A DNA stretch of 64,000 nucleotides from Thelephora terrestris (GCA_015956445.1 WIUZ02000001.1:3038001-3102000), one strand, 5' to 3'; positions 48,995-61,589 are shown, counted from the stretch's first letter. The notes: generated from the sequence alone by a model not told the origin. Program-made: numbers and translations.

Positions 48995-50771
48995 CTACTC
49001 GTCCGCGGTTGCAACCGACCACATATAGTATACGCCTTGTAGAATGATGGCATGCAATTGATCAAGATGGATAGTGGGAAAGTGCAATCAGACGTACCGA
49101 GGGATCTGTACGGTTTCCAGGATTCTGTCAATTCTCCCATCTCACTGGGGGTAAGGAGCGCGCCTCTGTCCAAATTGCGTGAGAAAGCCTAACCAGAATA
49201 GGGATGCACATCCAGTGTATTCGAAACGCTCACTTCACTTTCTTACCCGAAAGTCTTGACTTGAGAATCGCGACGGACAACCCGTCCGGGAGGTCTGGAG
49301 GTGGCCGTGACAGAGGCTTTGTCTTCAGCATCCTGGAAACAGATGGGATAATCGGAGGGGGTATGTTTGTGACTGTCGCTGCAGGGTCGCCAGAGCCGCT
49401 GGCTCCGATATCATCGTTGCCGTCGACATCGTCTGCCTCGTCGTCGACTTGATTGGTGGCGATCTTCCTGCCCTTCTTTGCCGACTTGGGCTTTGCAGGG
49501 GTTTTCTTCTTCTCCGGAGATACCACGATCGGGTGCTCGTCGGAGTGGAGGGAGAGGTACCACCTGCAAAGTCCTCTCTGAACCCCAAGATCGCCTACGA
49601 GAAAAGGCGCGATTGAGGGTTCTGAGTGGTTGCAATTGATGAGGTAGGAGGTTGCTCACCGACTGGTAGAATATTCGGGCGGCGAAGTGAGAATATGGCG
49701 AACATGTCAACTGCGATGGCCAAGATTGATTATTCCTGGGTCGAACATTTACCGGGGATCACTGACCTGTCCACTGGAGACGGAAAACGGTATTAGCGAT
49801 GTGCTTATGGTACTGGAGAGGTAGCACTCACTCGACCAATCCCGCGAATCGAAGTGAGCATGGTATATAACTCCTCATCGTCCGCTGCGAGGAGTTTCTC
49901 AGTGGAGAGGCGGCCATCGGAGAAATGGGCCGCCAAATCGTGGACTAAACCTCCGTCAGCCGATGTGGGATGAAATTGGAAGGAGGGAAAATTATGACCA
50001 TATTCAGCTTTTCGAGCACTTAAGCCAGCAGTCCTCAGTGTGGCGATATCTGTGCTGGCAACTTGTTGAGGCGAAGGGAAGAAGGCGTCCGGTGATTTCA
50101 TTTCTGTCACACTACAGTATGTGTTAGAGCTTCACGTTTCCGCGAGAGAGAGAAAGGGGCGCTCACGAATCTTCAGTAGGCTTTTCCGGCATCGAGGGTT
50201 TGTACAGGCGAACGAAACGATGGCATATCGAGCGAGCAGCCATCCAAGAAATCTGTTGACCTCTGTCGGGTTCAAGGTAAACATGCAGAAAAAAGTCACG
50301 AAAAGCGCGGAGCCCTCACAAGATGCTCGTACAGAGGGTTCTACAGGGATCAGTCTTTGAGGAAGTTCGAATCGTGCAGGCAAGTGGGACTCGCCTGAAA
50401 GGCTCGACTCGGTCGAGCTTCTGGTATGGATGACAAATAACGGCGTCGAACACATCTTGGAATCTAGAATCGGCGGCAACAAGGTGTTGTTTTGCCTCCT
50501 CAAAAGAGAACGAGAGCTCTGCTGGCACGAGCACAGGCGGGGGACCTGGGTCGTTGGGAACCGCAACGGTCTTCACTGACTGGGCGTTCGCAGCGGATAC
50601 TGGCTGCTTTCCAGTAAGAGCCCTCTTCTGTGCCGTTGGTTTTTCGACTAGAGGCTCGACCACCTCATCGTATGTAGCCTTGCGCTTTCTCCCTGATGTA
50701 TGTGGTTTTGGCACCGATTGTTGATCAGCACCTCCAGTGGCACCCTTCGAACGAGAACGCGTGACCGGCAT
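48995..50771 (-). CDS. MAG1: DNA-3-methyladenine glycosylase (HhH-GPD, AlkA/MAG1 type)
   Basis: This base-excision repair enzyme removes alkylated purines. The minus-strand start is ATG 50771 (PVTRSRSKGATGGADQQSVP), a basic, possibly nuclear leader. The first exon ends LCTSIL and joins GQQISWMAARSICHRFVRLY. Next come FFPSPQQVASTDIATLRTAG, SARKAEY, the helix-hairpin-helix LTSIRGIGRWTVDMF, and RRPNILPVGDLGVQRGLCRW with the catalytic Asp of PVGD. The C-terminal part has a Lys-rich insertion (KKKTPAKPKSAKKGRK) and ends LTESWKPYRSLGVYYMWSVA with the stop at 48995-48997. Seven nt of the hairpin motif lie on their own exon at 49767-49773. An in-frame ATG farther upstream exists, but its translation looks like leader. 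Confidence 0.88.
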
Positions 50772-52330
50772 GGCCAACGAAACGGGAGAACTGCGGATTT
50801 TTGTGAGCCTAGGTACCAGGAGCATGAGAAACACGGTTTACGATGTGGTGGCTGGTATCCAATTTGCGGGGCGCCCGACAGACGCGTCGGGTTCTCAGGC
50901 TAATGAGTCACGCTCTCGCAACACGAGTGGGGCTGCTCACGCGTTTGATCAGATGTCCAAAAACATCCGACCAGTCGGTCTCCTCACCGTTCACGCTACG
51001 ATATCGATTGAAGGTACCGGTGACCACTGGATGGCTGGTGGCCAGTGTTAGGACTGCGCGGGTGGTCAAACCAGGTTCAACGAAGTCACTCTCAAGTCAA
51101 AAGGGGCAGTGTGCCTCGGAGTGCATTACCTGGGGACCTGCATTTATAACCCTCTGCCAATTTTTGATTCCGCGCGGATTTCCTGACACATTCGGTTCTG
51201 TCCACATCTTTTGAAACAGATTCGCACCACACCACTCAAACACGTAGTAGCGCGAGGGCGCATGATTGATTTTGAGTAGGTGACCTGCAAAATTGAGGTG
51301 TTCTCCGAATCTCAGTGATCGAATCGAACGAGGCGGACGAGAGCGCACGACACCGTGACAATTCTCCCTTGAACGCAACAGCTGTAGCTCGGATATAAAG
51401 ACAGAAAGCGCATCCCTTGGGCCTGATATGAGGTGCACCAACGTCAAGTCGACGACGACCTCGAGTGCGGCAGACTCTTATCAAAACATTTCCAATCCAC
51501 CAACTAACACCGCTATATTTTGTTACTCCAATACAGTACACGAGAACAGGTTCTGGGCGGGATCCTCGGAAGAGAACAAACGGGGCTTGGTGATTCAGTG
51601 AACCTTGGCGTCGCTCGTCGGCGTTAAGTCCTTGCGCTGGAAAACAGGTCTACCTTCTGGGTACCCCTCTCTGGAAATCGATTTCACATGAGCGTGGGTC
51701 GCCTGTTCAGCGAATCGATCCTTTCCACCCAACACTGTGCTCGACCCCCTGTACTCCAGATCTCCAGATTCCAACTCCTAAAATTTAGCTAGGGATATAC
51801 TCGTAGCCTCTGGCGGGAGTTTCGAGCTGTCCGCCCTAGCCCGGGATCATACTAAACTAGTGGCAACTTGCCGCACCAGGGAGACATTGAACGCTGGCTT
51901 TCCGAGACTGAAAAAAAAAACCAAATTGTTCGACGTCTCTTCACCTCCCGGTCTACTTTGCACATCTGTGAGCTGTATCTCCGCGCACCTTTCGTCCTCG
52001 GCGCCTCGCTGACAAGTTGAGCGGATCTGTCCAGACCGATCCCCTAAATCACGTCCGCTGCCCGGACAACGTAATGCCAGCACTCGTCAATTTGACATCT
52101 GCTTGCCCTACTTCACCATCTCCGGCCCAAAGCCAGCAAGAATAGCGACTGGGCACTCGAGGTTCCCGTCATCCATTCCAAGGCGCCCGCGGAGGCTAGT
52201 CTAGATCGGTCCCGAACCGCTCCGTCCGCGATCGTCCCCTCCTTGTGTATTTCACCATCCAGAACAATTTCCAAACGTTTGATGCTTAAATAAAACCCCA
52301 GAGTGAGGTGCCTCCCGTTCCCACACGCCA
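50772..52330. other. Divergent intergenic region (1.56 kb)
   Basis: It lies between the glycosylase and the membrane-protein gene. Short frames on the minus strand (51097-51541) have no family resemblance. An A10 run lies near 51911. I see no tRNA, repeat or element. Confidence 0.4.
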
Positions 52331-53862
52331 TGTCGCAGAGCGTTACGACCGCGTCCATCCTCGGTGTCGTCCTCGGGAGCGTGTTGTATGGTATGGGCTC
52401 TAGCAGTGTATCAAGATCCGGAGAGTTCGTATGCTGACACTAGCTGGGCGAGCAGGGATATTTGTTCCTTTGCTTCTCACCTCGTGCTACGTTCAATGGC
52501 GGAGACGGGCGGAAAGGCACACCACCAACCCGGTCATGGTGTTCACTACGGTTTTTTACGGCTTGACCGTTACAGCGGTGCGCGGCATCCAGCATCTGCC
52601 CCAAGCGTTACTCACGTAGCCCCTAGACTTGGGTGCTTTCCTTCACGAAAGGGATGCGCGGTATCCTTTTCCTCCCTCCCGGGGAGAACGCTGAGGCCTT
52701 TTTTGGGGATTTTTCGAACCCCCTCATGATCGCCAAAGTGACGATATTGGAGATCCAGGTCCTTGTTGCAGACTGCATCATGGTGAGCATCACCAACTTT
52801 GGTCCTGGAGGGTCGACACGTTTATTCCGTAGATCTACAGGCTGTACCACATCTACAATAAGAACATTGCCGTTTGCGTCCTGCCTTCTATCTGCTCAAT
52901 TATCGACGTTGGTCCGTATAATTTGACCTGTGCGACCTCCTCGCCCACTGCTCACCCCTTCAACTGTACCAGTCCATATATTTGCAATCACGATCCAATC
53001 CAGCAATCGCGGAAGCCCGTCCTCGAAATCGTGGGGGGCTATCGGTTTCGGCGTCTTGACGTTGTAAGCGAACAATTACCCCTATCCTTCAAGCCTATGC
53101 TGATCGCTTCTTGGCTTCTAGCAACAGCATATACCTACCGTGTGAGTAACAATCCTTTCGGATGACAGCTCTGAACCTTGAGCTCGAACGGCTGAACCCT
53201 TGGTTTCCCCCGGCCGCTACGCGAACAGCGCTTATCGCCACCCGTCTGTGGAGAACCCACAACCTGTTCACGGAGACCGACATCCGTGTTTCCCATTCCA
53301 TCGTCACAGTTAGTCCTTTCTTGCTTGTACTTGCCTCAATGGGGGAAGCTTACAGATTTCCCACAGCGCGCTATGTATGTCTTCATAGAAAGCGCCGTTC
53401 TATGGACGTAAGTTGGCACCGATATACGCTAGCCCAGCGGCTCTTGCCCTCTAACGTCTTGGGACCCATCACAGCACTCTCACCGTGATCAATTTCATCT
53501 TGTACTTGGCAAAATCCAGCGGTCTACTCACCGTCCTCGATATGGTACGCCCTCAACCCTGTCGGTTCCTCCGACCGTTTTTACTAAACTTCAACTCCGC
53601 GCTTCCGGTTTATGTCGGATTCCGTTAGCTTGGTCCGACCGTCGGAATCTCGTTCTGCCTCATTATTGTCAGGCTCGGACACAGCAACAGGCGTTTCTCC
53701 ATCCCGTCGATAAAAATCCCTGAATCTACCGCTCCCACGACGATAACGATGACCGCGCTCTCGACGTCTCGGAGCACGTCCAGGGAAGATTTACAACAGG
53801 GACACGAAACTAAAACCCAATGCAATGCCGTTGAACCGTCAGTCCCACCAGCCACCGCCTAA
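52331..53862 (+). CDS. Multi-pass (about seven-helix) membrane protein, basidiomycete-expanded family
   Basis: At least seven short exons join into a protein starting SQSVTTASILGVVLGSVLYG with further hydrophobic segments: IFVPLLLTSCYV, VFTTVFYGLTVTA, IAKVTILEIQVLVADCIM, IAVCVLPSICSIIDVVHIFA, GAIGFGVLTLFNSIYLPSLI, AMYVFIESAVLW and LTVINFILYLAKSSGLLTVL, followed by GPTVGISFCLIIVRLGHS. A Ser/Thr-rich cytosolic tail ends at the TAA at 53860-53862. The pattern VADCIMIYRLYHIY ... LIATRLWRTH ... ESAVLW is that of a large family of uncharacterised agaricomycete membrane proteins; receptor or sensor roles have not been shown. Join points near 52620 and 53150-53360 were picked to keep this pattern and could be off by a few codons. 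Confidence 0.75.
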
Positions 53863-54074
53863 ATACTGCATCCGTGCGCGAGTTCTCAGCCTCGGAGCTC
53901 GAATCCCCACGGGGAAGGGAAGCACCAGGGCTGTTCGTTCTGACTTTGAAAATCGTCTGGGAGATCCGACAACGCAAGCTAGGACGATGGCACCTACAAT
54001 GTATTATACGCCCTAGTCACCAAAATAGTACTTAGTTACTTTACACCTGTACACAGAAATGTCGTAATCCTCGT

Positions 54075-57000
54075 CTAGAAACCACTAGCAGTCGTGCGGA
54101 GCTGGTCCAACTTTTTCAACACGTCTCCCACCGACCTATCCAACTCTTCTGCAATCGAGCTCTGTTTATGTGCAGGCAACTGCGCGAATGCTTCGCAAAG
54201 GTCGCCGTCCACAACAGCTTTTACTGGGACGTAATACCCCCTCCATGACAGGTGGTCCCGTCCGACGATGCTCAGACCCTGCGTTCGCATATGTTGTTCC
54301 AGCGTGGATATGAAGTCGACGTCGTCCTTCGATACGAAGGGAACAAGGATTCCTATCGTGCCATGAAGTCCGGTGTATATGAGGACATCTCTGCCACCAG
54401 CAACCAAGGATACCTTGTGCAGTGACGTCACGAGATCGCCAACGTGGAAGTGGGCCAAAAGCACAGTCTTATGAGGGGCCCCCATAAGGACGCCCTTCTC
54501 ATGTAGGATACCCGCTCCGGTGGGGTCATCATCAACCTGATCAGACACTTTCGCGTCTAGCCTGTTCACGAAAACGTTTCCGAATCTATCGGCGGCGGCA
54601 ACCGTGTTGTAGTCGAGCATAGCGGTGGCCGTCGTCCACCGAGGTTGAGTGTCATCCGCAAACACGAGCAGCCGATTCTCTGGGGCCTTGTACACAGCGT
54701 AGTGAACGGACTCCTGCATGTCGCCAACAATGATCCTGGATCCTTGGGTATCCAGGGATACGATGGCACCAGTGAAAGTCTACACATTATCAATTGCCAT
54801 TGGTGCAAACAGCGTGAATCCAGCCACACCTTATTCTCAACCTTTCGAAGGAGTTTCTTCTTTCCCATGTCGTAGATTCTCAAGGCCTTCCCCACGCCAG
54901 CGACCAATCGTCCTTGAAAAGCCATGACCGCCAAGGGTACGTCATCCGTTTCCGTCTTGTGTAATAGTTCCAACCCAGTACCTCCGTTCGTAAAGGTATA
55001 CGTCCGCAGGAACCCGCTCGTACATGATCTTGGGGACAGGAAGGTATCCTGGCCAGTACCAACGACAAGATGGGGTTCGCTACCCTTTGCTGAGAACGGC
55101 ACAACTGCAATGGAGAATGCTGCCTCGTTGTTGTCCAACTTGATAAGGCCAACTGTGGCTGACTGCACGGGGTCAATTATACGAATGCATGATCCCCAGG
55201 TTCCGGCTGGTGCTTTTGGTCGGCCAAACACTTCAGGGGGGAGTTCTGGAGTGCTTTGGTTGGTTCGTTGCCCCCTCCGCTAAGATACACTGCCATCAGT
55301 CGCGCGCGAGTCAACGAGGACCAGATCTACGAACCAGTTCAGCCAACTTCTTTTCAGCAGCGTCATCACCCCACACCCGATGGTCGCTCTCGATGACGTA
55401 GAAGTAGTTGTTACCGGGGTGCGTGATCATCTTCCGAGGGGTGTAAGAAAGCGGGATAGAGTCTTGCTTGAGTTTCGTCCCGAGGTTTGGAATTTGGAAG
55501 ATGCTAAGGCGAATATGAGTATGAGTGATGAAAAGCTCAAATCATAGGCGGTGGGAATTGTCAGTAGGAACAATTGGTTGTTAAAAGATTTCGTCATGCC
55601 CAAAGGCAGTACGGTCCCTTGTTCTCATCAAGGAAGAAAGGTGTAGGAAAAAGAAACTAACCGTAAGGTACTTCCAGCGATGCCGATGAGACCTTCTGGG
55701 CACAGCTCAGCAGAGAAACCCCAGGCGTAGTCAAGGCCATCCAGAATCAAGGGTGTGAAGTGAAGTCTGTTCTGGTGCGTGTAGTTCAGCCACGGCCGGG
55801 AGGAGAGGGCCAAGATTGCAGGGTTCTTCTGGACGGTAACTCGGATCAGCCGGATAGGCCGCGTACCGAGGAACCTAAAAATCTGTGAGCACTCGAGTAT
55901 GGGTCCCCAATTCCGCGGACGAACCTCGTCCGGGTATCGGTCAGCTGCCCGTTCACTGGGTCTAGAACCGTCCGAAGGAGAATACCATTTTGCAACCCGA
56001 TGTTCACGAACATGGTAGGATGGGTCTTGTTGATGCCCGCGTCAAGCATGTCGGCGATGCAGATTGCAGAAGGGGGGGAAGTCAGTGCTTGCATACTAAT
56101 TGGTTCCAAAGTGGTCTCTGGATCCAGAGAGATGATGCGAACGGTCTGGTCTTCGCAACCGACCGCCTGTGGAACCATCATCAGTCACCCAGCAGTAAAA
56201 AGTATATCAAACATACCAAGAAGGGTGTCCTCTGATGTCCCTCAGGAACCTCACCAATGCTCAACGCCAAAACGGTACTTCCCATAGCCTTTCTATCCTG
56301 ATATTCGTTCAACTGACCCTCTAGATCCAGCTCAAAATAAACCAGTTCTGCAGAACTCAGCGCAACCACAACCTGTCGTTTGTTTGTGGTAGCAGCAACG
56401 ATTGTCTTCCCTTGCGGAACTCTCCACTCATTAACCTTACGGTTCGTGGAGACGTGCCTGATGCCATGAGGGTGGACTTGAAGGAGGGCATCGGACCCGA
56501 TCTGCTGCACAGCGATGGTGGGCGCAGAGGACAAGAATCCAGTGTCTTGTACTTCTTCGATTGTTTCTCCGATGGAAAGGACGAGGGTACCATTTACGAA
56601 AGACAGGATGATGTACGAATCAAATGGATCTACCAACGAGTGAGCGACTCAAGGATAGTACTGATAGGGTCAAAGCTTACCATCTTCCTTGAGCTTCGTA
56701 GTCCACACGGCATTTGGGATACCGGGAAGGTCGGAAGATACGACTTCCTGAGTTTCCAGACCATGCCGAAGGACACGAAAAGTACTCCTCGCACCGCGGC
56801 CGCAAACAGCGAAAATTTGGGGACTGTCAGAATTCGGGAGCAGGTTAAGTACCCGCGAATCTAAGACAGGGTCCAGAGAAGCCATTTCATCAACCAGAGT
56901 CAGGTTCTCGAGGTCTCGTGGCTTGAACAGGGCTTTAGGTAGCGGAAGGAATGGTTCGGCCATCCCTCGGCCAGGATACGATGACGATGAGAACTCTTTT

Positions 57001-58367
57001 TCGTCGTCATCATCGCCGAGTTTTGTGAACTGGTAAAGGTAGCTGCTCCAGGTCAATCTATTGATTACCCTGGTGGGATATTTCACACTTACTGGTTACC
57101 AAATTCAGAGGCAACAAACAGGAAACCTGATTTGAGGATGCACAGTGAGGTTGCGACCGGCACAGTATCGAAGTACTTGATCTTTATCCGTTCAACGTCC
57201 TCATCTACGTGTTCGATCGTCACTTTATACAGATCCCCTTCCTCGCTTTGAAGCAAGAAGAAGAATTGGCCCTGAGCAAACATAAAGACAAACGCAACAA
57301 CATATAGGGGAAAGCACGCACTTTCATCTTGTGCATTACCGCAGAAACGATGATGAGACCTCGATCTGGGTCCACCAACGGGTGATCCCTGCGAGGGATC
57401 GGCACACGATGCTGAGGTTTTTCTGGGTGGCGGTAGATAATATGATCTTCGCAGCAGACGAGGACACCTGAGGGACCGTCAAATCGAGTTCCCTCAGCAG
57501 TTGCGAGCTGGCCGCCGGGTACCTGTACGAGCAGGTTGGCACGAATATCTGTCGGCTCGCTCCACTTCCGAACGACGTGATTCAGCCCAAGGTCCAACTC
57601 GTAGTAAGTCAACTTCTACGGGTATAGCGTCAGTGTAATCTGAAGAAGAAAAAAACGAGGCGCGAGTGGGATGCAAACCTTTTCAGCGCCGTTAAACGCT
57701 TCTCCTGTAGGATCCTGATCCGCTTCCGAATAATCCACCTCCAAAGCGGCAAAAGTTGGGTTCTCAAACCCAACATCCAAGCCGACAATATGATGGATGA
57801 TCGCCTGGTTCTTGTGGGCCTCCAACGGAGAGGATATCGTCAAATTCGCAGCAGCGTCACGGTTCAAAATGTACACCAATTTCGCCTTTTCGACGGCAGA
57901 TATCATGACGCTCCTTCCTTTCGGATCGGTTGCGAGGTATTGACCAGGAACGACGCGCCTCGCTCCGGATTTTCCATACGTCTCTTCATGGATTTTGACA
58001 AAACTTGTAGTCTTCACGTCATAATCTAATATGACGATACGACCGGAATCTGAGCCTAGGATCGCGTGGTCTTGAGAGACGAAAACGGAAGCGGGAGTGA
58101 ATTTCGAGGGAGTGAAGAGACGGATACGTACGGGAGCTCACCCTTGGTTCCACCGGTTAACCGAAATCCGGCTAAGGATCTTATTGTACCAAAGGCATCT
58201 GTGCTGACGACGGTGGAGAGTTTGCCTGTTTGCATGTCGACGCGTAGAAGGTCTAAACGCGTTCCACGAGAAACAATTATTTCTTGGTGTCGTGCGCCAG
58301 AAAAATTGCCTACGATTGCATGAGTGATGGCTGTCGGCGGCTGCAACGTTAGGTTGTAGAGATGCAT
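54075..58367 (-). CDS. RSE1: Pre-mRNA splicing factor Rse1 (SF3B3/SAP130)
   Basis: A core subunit of the SF3b complex in U2 snRNP, built of three beta-propellers like DDB1 and CPSF160. The minus-strand start at ATG 58367 gives [20 protein letters not shown], then [20 protein letters not shown] and [18 protein letters not shown], all characteristic of this family rather than DDB1. Later blocks include [98 protein letters not shown] and, at the end, [20 protein letters not shown] and [20 protein letters not shown]. The stop is at 54075. About a dozen short introns; I see no breaks. The expected length of about 1200 residues fits the span. Confidence 0.94.
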
Positions 58368-58559
58368 GACAGGCGGAAGTGGTGGGGGGAGGGAAAGAGC
58401 CAGATGTCTCAGCAGGGATTGCGAGCTTCGAGTTATCCCACGATCGACTTGGATGGGGCAGGCTACCTCAATGCTACATTCTGTTCTCATAGTCTAGGTT
58501 ACAGGTAGCGGGAATGAATGTTTCTACGACAACGGTGGAACTGGTTTGACTTTTGAGCT

Positions 58560-59214
58560 TCAGACCTTACTGACGTTCACTTCAACACCGTGCCTGAGAG
58601 CACGGCTGTACGGGCAAAACTACGCGGAAGACTATTCAGCGAGGGAGACAACACGACGAAGAGGGGGCTACCTCATGAGCAGCCTTGATAAGAGACTCGT
58701 CCTCGATTCCCTCAACCTTGAGGTTAACCTTCAGCGCGAAGCCATCCATTTCGGCAGCATGTCCCAGAACAACGGAGGAATGAATCTTAGCCTTAGCGGC
58801 GGCTTCCTTCTTTCCAGCATTACTAGCCACAAATTGGAGGGCGCCCAAAAAGCACGCTGGAAACACGGTCGATACACGTGCAACCTCCCTGTTTTGGGCG
58901 ATGCAGCGACTCACAGGCGTATCCCATAGCGAAGAGTTGTTCGGGATTCTGGCCGTCTCCCTTTCCGCCAATGCTCTTGGGGGTGGACAACTTAAAGCTC
59001 AGGGGAACATCGCCGTCCGATTTTACAGTACCGTTACGGCCCTCGCCGATAGCGGTGGCGTTGGAAACATACTAACCACAGGTTCAACGGCGAAAGCTCT
59101 CGCTCGGGACAATGTTTCACTCACAAGAGTGTCTTTAACGGTAACGATTGACCTCCTAGGGACAGCGGAAAAAGACCTTCGAAAAGCCAGGCGGGAGGTA
59201 GCGGCGGTGAGCAT
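58560..59214 (-). CDS. Ohr/OsmC-type organic hydroperoxide reductase with mitochondrial-like leader
   Basis: Ohr enzymes reduce organic hydroperoxides using two catalytic cysteines. The minus-strand start at ATG 59214 yields a leader LTAATSRLAFRRSFSAVPRR that is basic and hydroxylated, as expected of a mitochondrial presequence. Then VKDTLYVSNATAIGEGRNGT, SFKLSTPKSIGGKGDGQNPE, QLFAMGYAACFLGALQFVAS (first catalytic Cys), KVNLKVEGIEDESLIKAAHE and VCPYSRALRHGVEVNVSKV (second Cys) up to the TGA at 58560-58562. Four exons with introns near 59055-59110, 58865-58935 and 58600-58660. Both Cys and the Arg region are in place, so it looks active. It is the bacterial-type family that fungi also carry. 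The gene lies just upstream of RSE1 on the same strand. Confidence 0.88.
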
Positions 59215-59435
59215 GGTTTGTAGAGACAAGCGGGGTTAATTTGGTGGTCTCGCGGTATGCCACTGACGATCACCGTGACCGATAAGATCAAGGGTGAGTA
59301 GATAAGCGCTTGGGCGTGGCTCACCAGATGTCTCGGCCAAAACCAACGGCCACGTACGCCTTGGCAGGATGCTAAAATTATATATCGTATAACTCTGGTA
59401 TCGAGAGATAAATTAACAACAGATGTACGTTTACA

Positions 59436-60633
59436 CTAATCTCGCCGACTTCGTACATCCAATGCACTGATCTCAGCGTCGAGCTGCTCGTGGGTCATAA
59501 GTTCTTCGTTACAACCATCAAGGGACATGCGCGAGTCCGGAAGACCAAGAAGTTCGGTATCCTCAACCCGAAGCCGCGCAGCCATTCGAGCACGTCGGCC
59601 AGAGATCCAAACACAGAAGGAAATGCAAATGCCGGCGAAAAAGAAGATTTTCCAAGGGTCAAGAAACCATTCAAAAAAGTTACCTATTATCTTGATCGCC
59701 GAGGCATCTCCGCGATGCCAAGAAGCGGCCCCCAAGTGTTGGAATATCGGTGTAATAGAAGGACCACCCAACTTATACTCGCGGGGGAGGACGCGAAGGT
59801 TGGAGCGGTGAGAATATGTAGCGTGCATGGTGGAAATATAATGGCATCCAGCGGAGAACCTGTGGAGGTTTTACTGAGTGCGTGTCTAATGATGATCTGA
59901 AACGAAACAGCATACATATCGGTAATATATAGAGAATACCAGTTGAGGTCGAATCGCTTAATATTGTCGACGGTGTGCTTCAGGAAAGGGTGCCCAGGAG
60001 CGACAGCCATGAAAGCATTGTTGAGACCGACGGGGAGTCCAGGAGGGGATATCCAGTCGACGGTGAGGAAGAAATCCAGCGGTTTCAAGCATTTTATATC
60101 GAGATCAAGATATATGCCGCCCATCTTGTAGAGGATGAGGTATCTGATTATGTCAGAGCGTTGGATTTCTATAGTGTTCAAGAGTGATGAACGACCTCGT
60201 GGTGTGGTCATTGGAACGCGAACACACCTTGTTCATAACCAAGATAGGTATTGAGCAGATCTGGGTAATTTTCCGCTACGAACGCGTTTGCTCGTTCGGT
60301 ATCCCAGAGTTCGAACTGCCATTGAGGGCCGGGATGTAATTCGGCGCAGGTAGCGTTAGCTACGGTCCACTCTTCTTTCATAGACAAATTACCAAGCCTC
60401 GCCTGGTGGATGATCCTTGGGACTACCTCTGGTGCGTCCATCGGTGGAATGAGGTTTTCAAGGTCCCAACTGTCACCGTCACCGAGGATGGCATGAGGTA
60501 GGAAGGTGAAGGCAACGAAGGTGTACAACAGGGTGAGAAGAACAGATAGCCTATGGTGGAATATAATGATTGGAACGGCGAAGAAAGCGATTCGCCTGTA
60601 GTGGTGACGTTGAAGGGAGAGCGACGGAAGCAT
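59436..60633 (-). CDS. DXD-motif mannosyltransferase (SUR1/OCH1-like, GT32)
   Basis: A Golgi-type glycosyltransferase using a sugar nucleotide. The minus-strand start is ATG 60633. The N-terminus holds one or two hydrophobic helices (IAFFAVPIIIFHHRLSVLL, LYTFVAFTFL). The catalytic part has VPRIIHQARLGNLS, WQFELWDTERANAFVAENYP, RSDIIRYLILYKMGGIYLDL with the DLDIKC motif, and GLNNAFMAVAPGHPFLKH. The third exon continues FSAGCHYISTMHATYSHRSN, RVLPREYKLGGPS and HLGAASWHRGDASAIK, then a C-terminal helix FFFAGICISFCVWI and an acidic tail to 59436. Three exons with introns near 60160-60235 and about 59850-59930. Similarity is to yeast Sur1/Csh1 (mannosylation of inositol phosphoceramide) and Och1; the acceptor cannot be decided here. 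Confidence 0.82.
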
Positions 60634-60851
60634 GCCGACGATTCCAGCACCTTGTACAAGCAGAGGGTCGACGACGTCGAAGAGTCGGAGAGTTGTCAGG
60701 ACGCCCGTTTTTCCTTATATACTTTCGACCAATTCCGCGTGCCGCAGCAGGCACCGCAGAAACACTTGATGGAGAACAGACGCCGATCAGTCCGAATGAA
60801 CGCCAAGGGAACGTGTCAAAGACACTGCGCACGTTCTGCCACCTATTTGCC
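60634..60851. promoter_or_regulatory. Compact bidirectional promoter between the GT32 gene and GET1
   Basis: Only 218 bp separate the two start codons on opposite strands, so regulatory sequence must be shared or overlap. I see no TATA box. Confidence 0.45.
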
Positions 60852-61589
60852 ATGGCTCTGCTGGTCACAATATTCCTCCTCGTCCTCGTCTCTCAGATCA
60901 TCTCCTGGACTGGAAGCGCGGTTCTCCAAGGATTTGTTGGTAAATCCCCAAGTTCTGTTCACAAAGCTGATGTTTTTCTATAGTTCTGTTCATTGTATCT
61001 ACGTCTGTTCCACTCCAAATTGATTGCCCGCCAGCATGAGCTCAAGACGACGACATGGTCTACCAAAGCCCAACTGATGGCCACCAGCGCCCAAGACCAC
61101 TTTGCCAAGTGGGCAAAACTCAAGCGAAGTGTCGACAAGGGCTTTCAAGACCTCGAAACGACGAGTAAGTGTCCACGTCGCTCAGATCATTCATCCTGAA
61201 CCGACCGTTATCGTGATCAGATTCCGAGATTGCATCAGTCAAGACGCAGTTCTCCATCAAGTTTAATTCCGCCCTCTGGTTCATGACCACTGGTCTTCAA
61301 TTCTTTATCGGCTGGTGGTATAGGAAGTCCGCCGTGTTCTATCTGCCTCAAGGCTGGTTCGGCCCTTTGACTTGGTGGTTGGGCCTCCCGTGGGCTCCAA
61401 CGGGTTCCATAAGTTGTGGTGTTTGGCAGATGGCTTGCAGAAGGATCATCGTGGTGATGGAACGTACTGTAAAGGACCTTTGGGGTATGTTTATCTTACT
61501 TGCATCGCTCGGTCAATTTTAACCCACCTTTCATTGCAGTCTCGGTAGAGGCCCCACAACCGGTTCCAACGAAGGAAAAGGCTGACTAA
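60852..61589 (+). CDS. GET1: GET complex subunit Get1 (WRB/CHD5 family)
   Basis: Get1 is the ER receptor subunit that takes tail-anchored proteins from Get3. The ATG at 60852 gives a first helix [18 protein letters not shown], and after a phase-0 intron (GTTGGT donor near 60936) [20 protein letters not shown]. The cytosolic coiled coil reads [20 protein letters not shown], then [20 protein letters not shown], a second membrane part [20 protein letters not shown] and [20 protein letters not shown], and [16 protein letters not shown]. The last exon is short and ends TKEKAD at the TAA at 61587-61589. Order and motifs match the family over its full length. Confidence 0.9.

Noticed and set aside
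51097-51541. Overlapping minus-strand frames in the spacer before the membrane-protein gene
   Set aside because: Two different frames of similar length overlap, neither has a motif or plausible splice joins.
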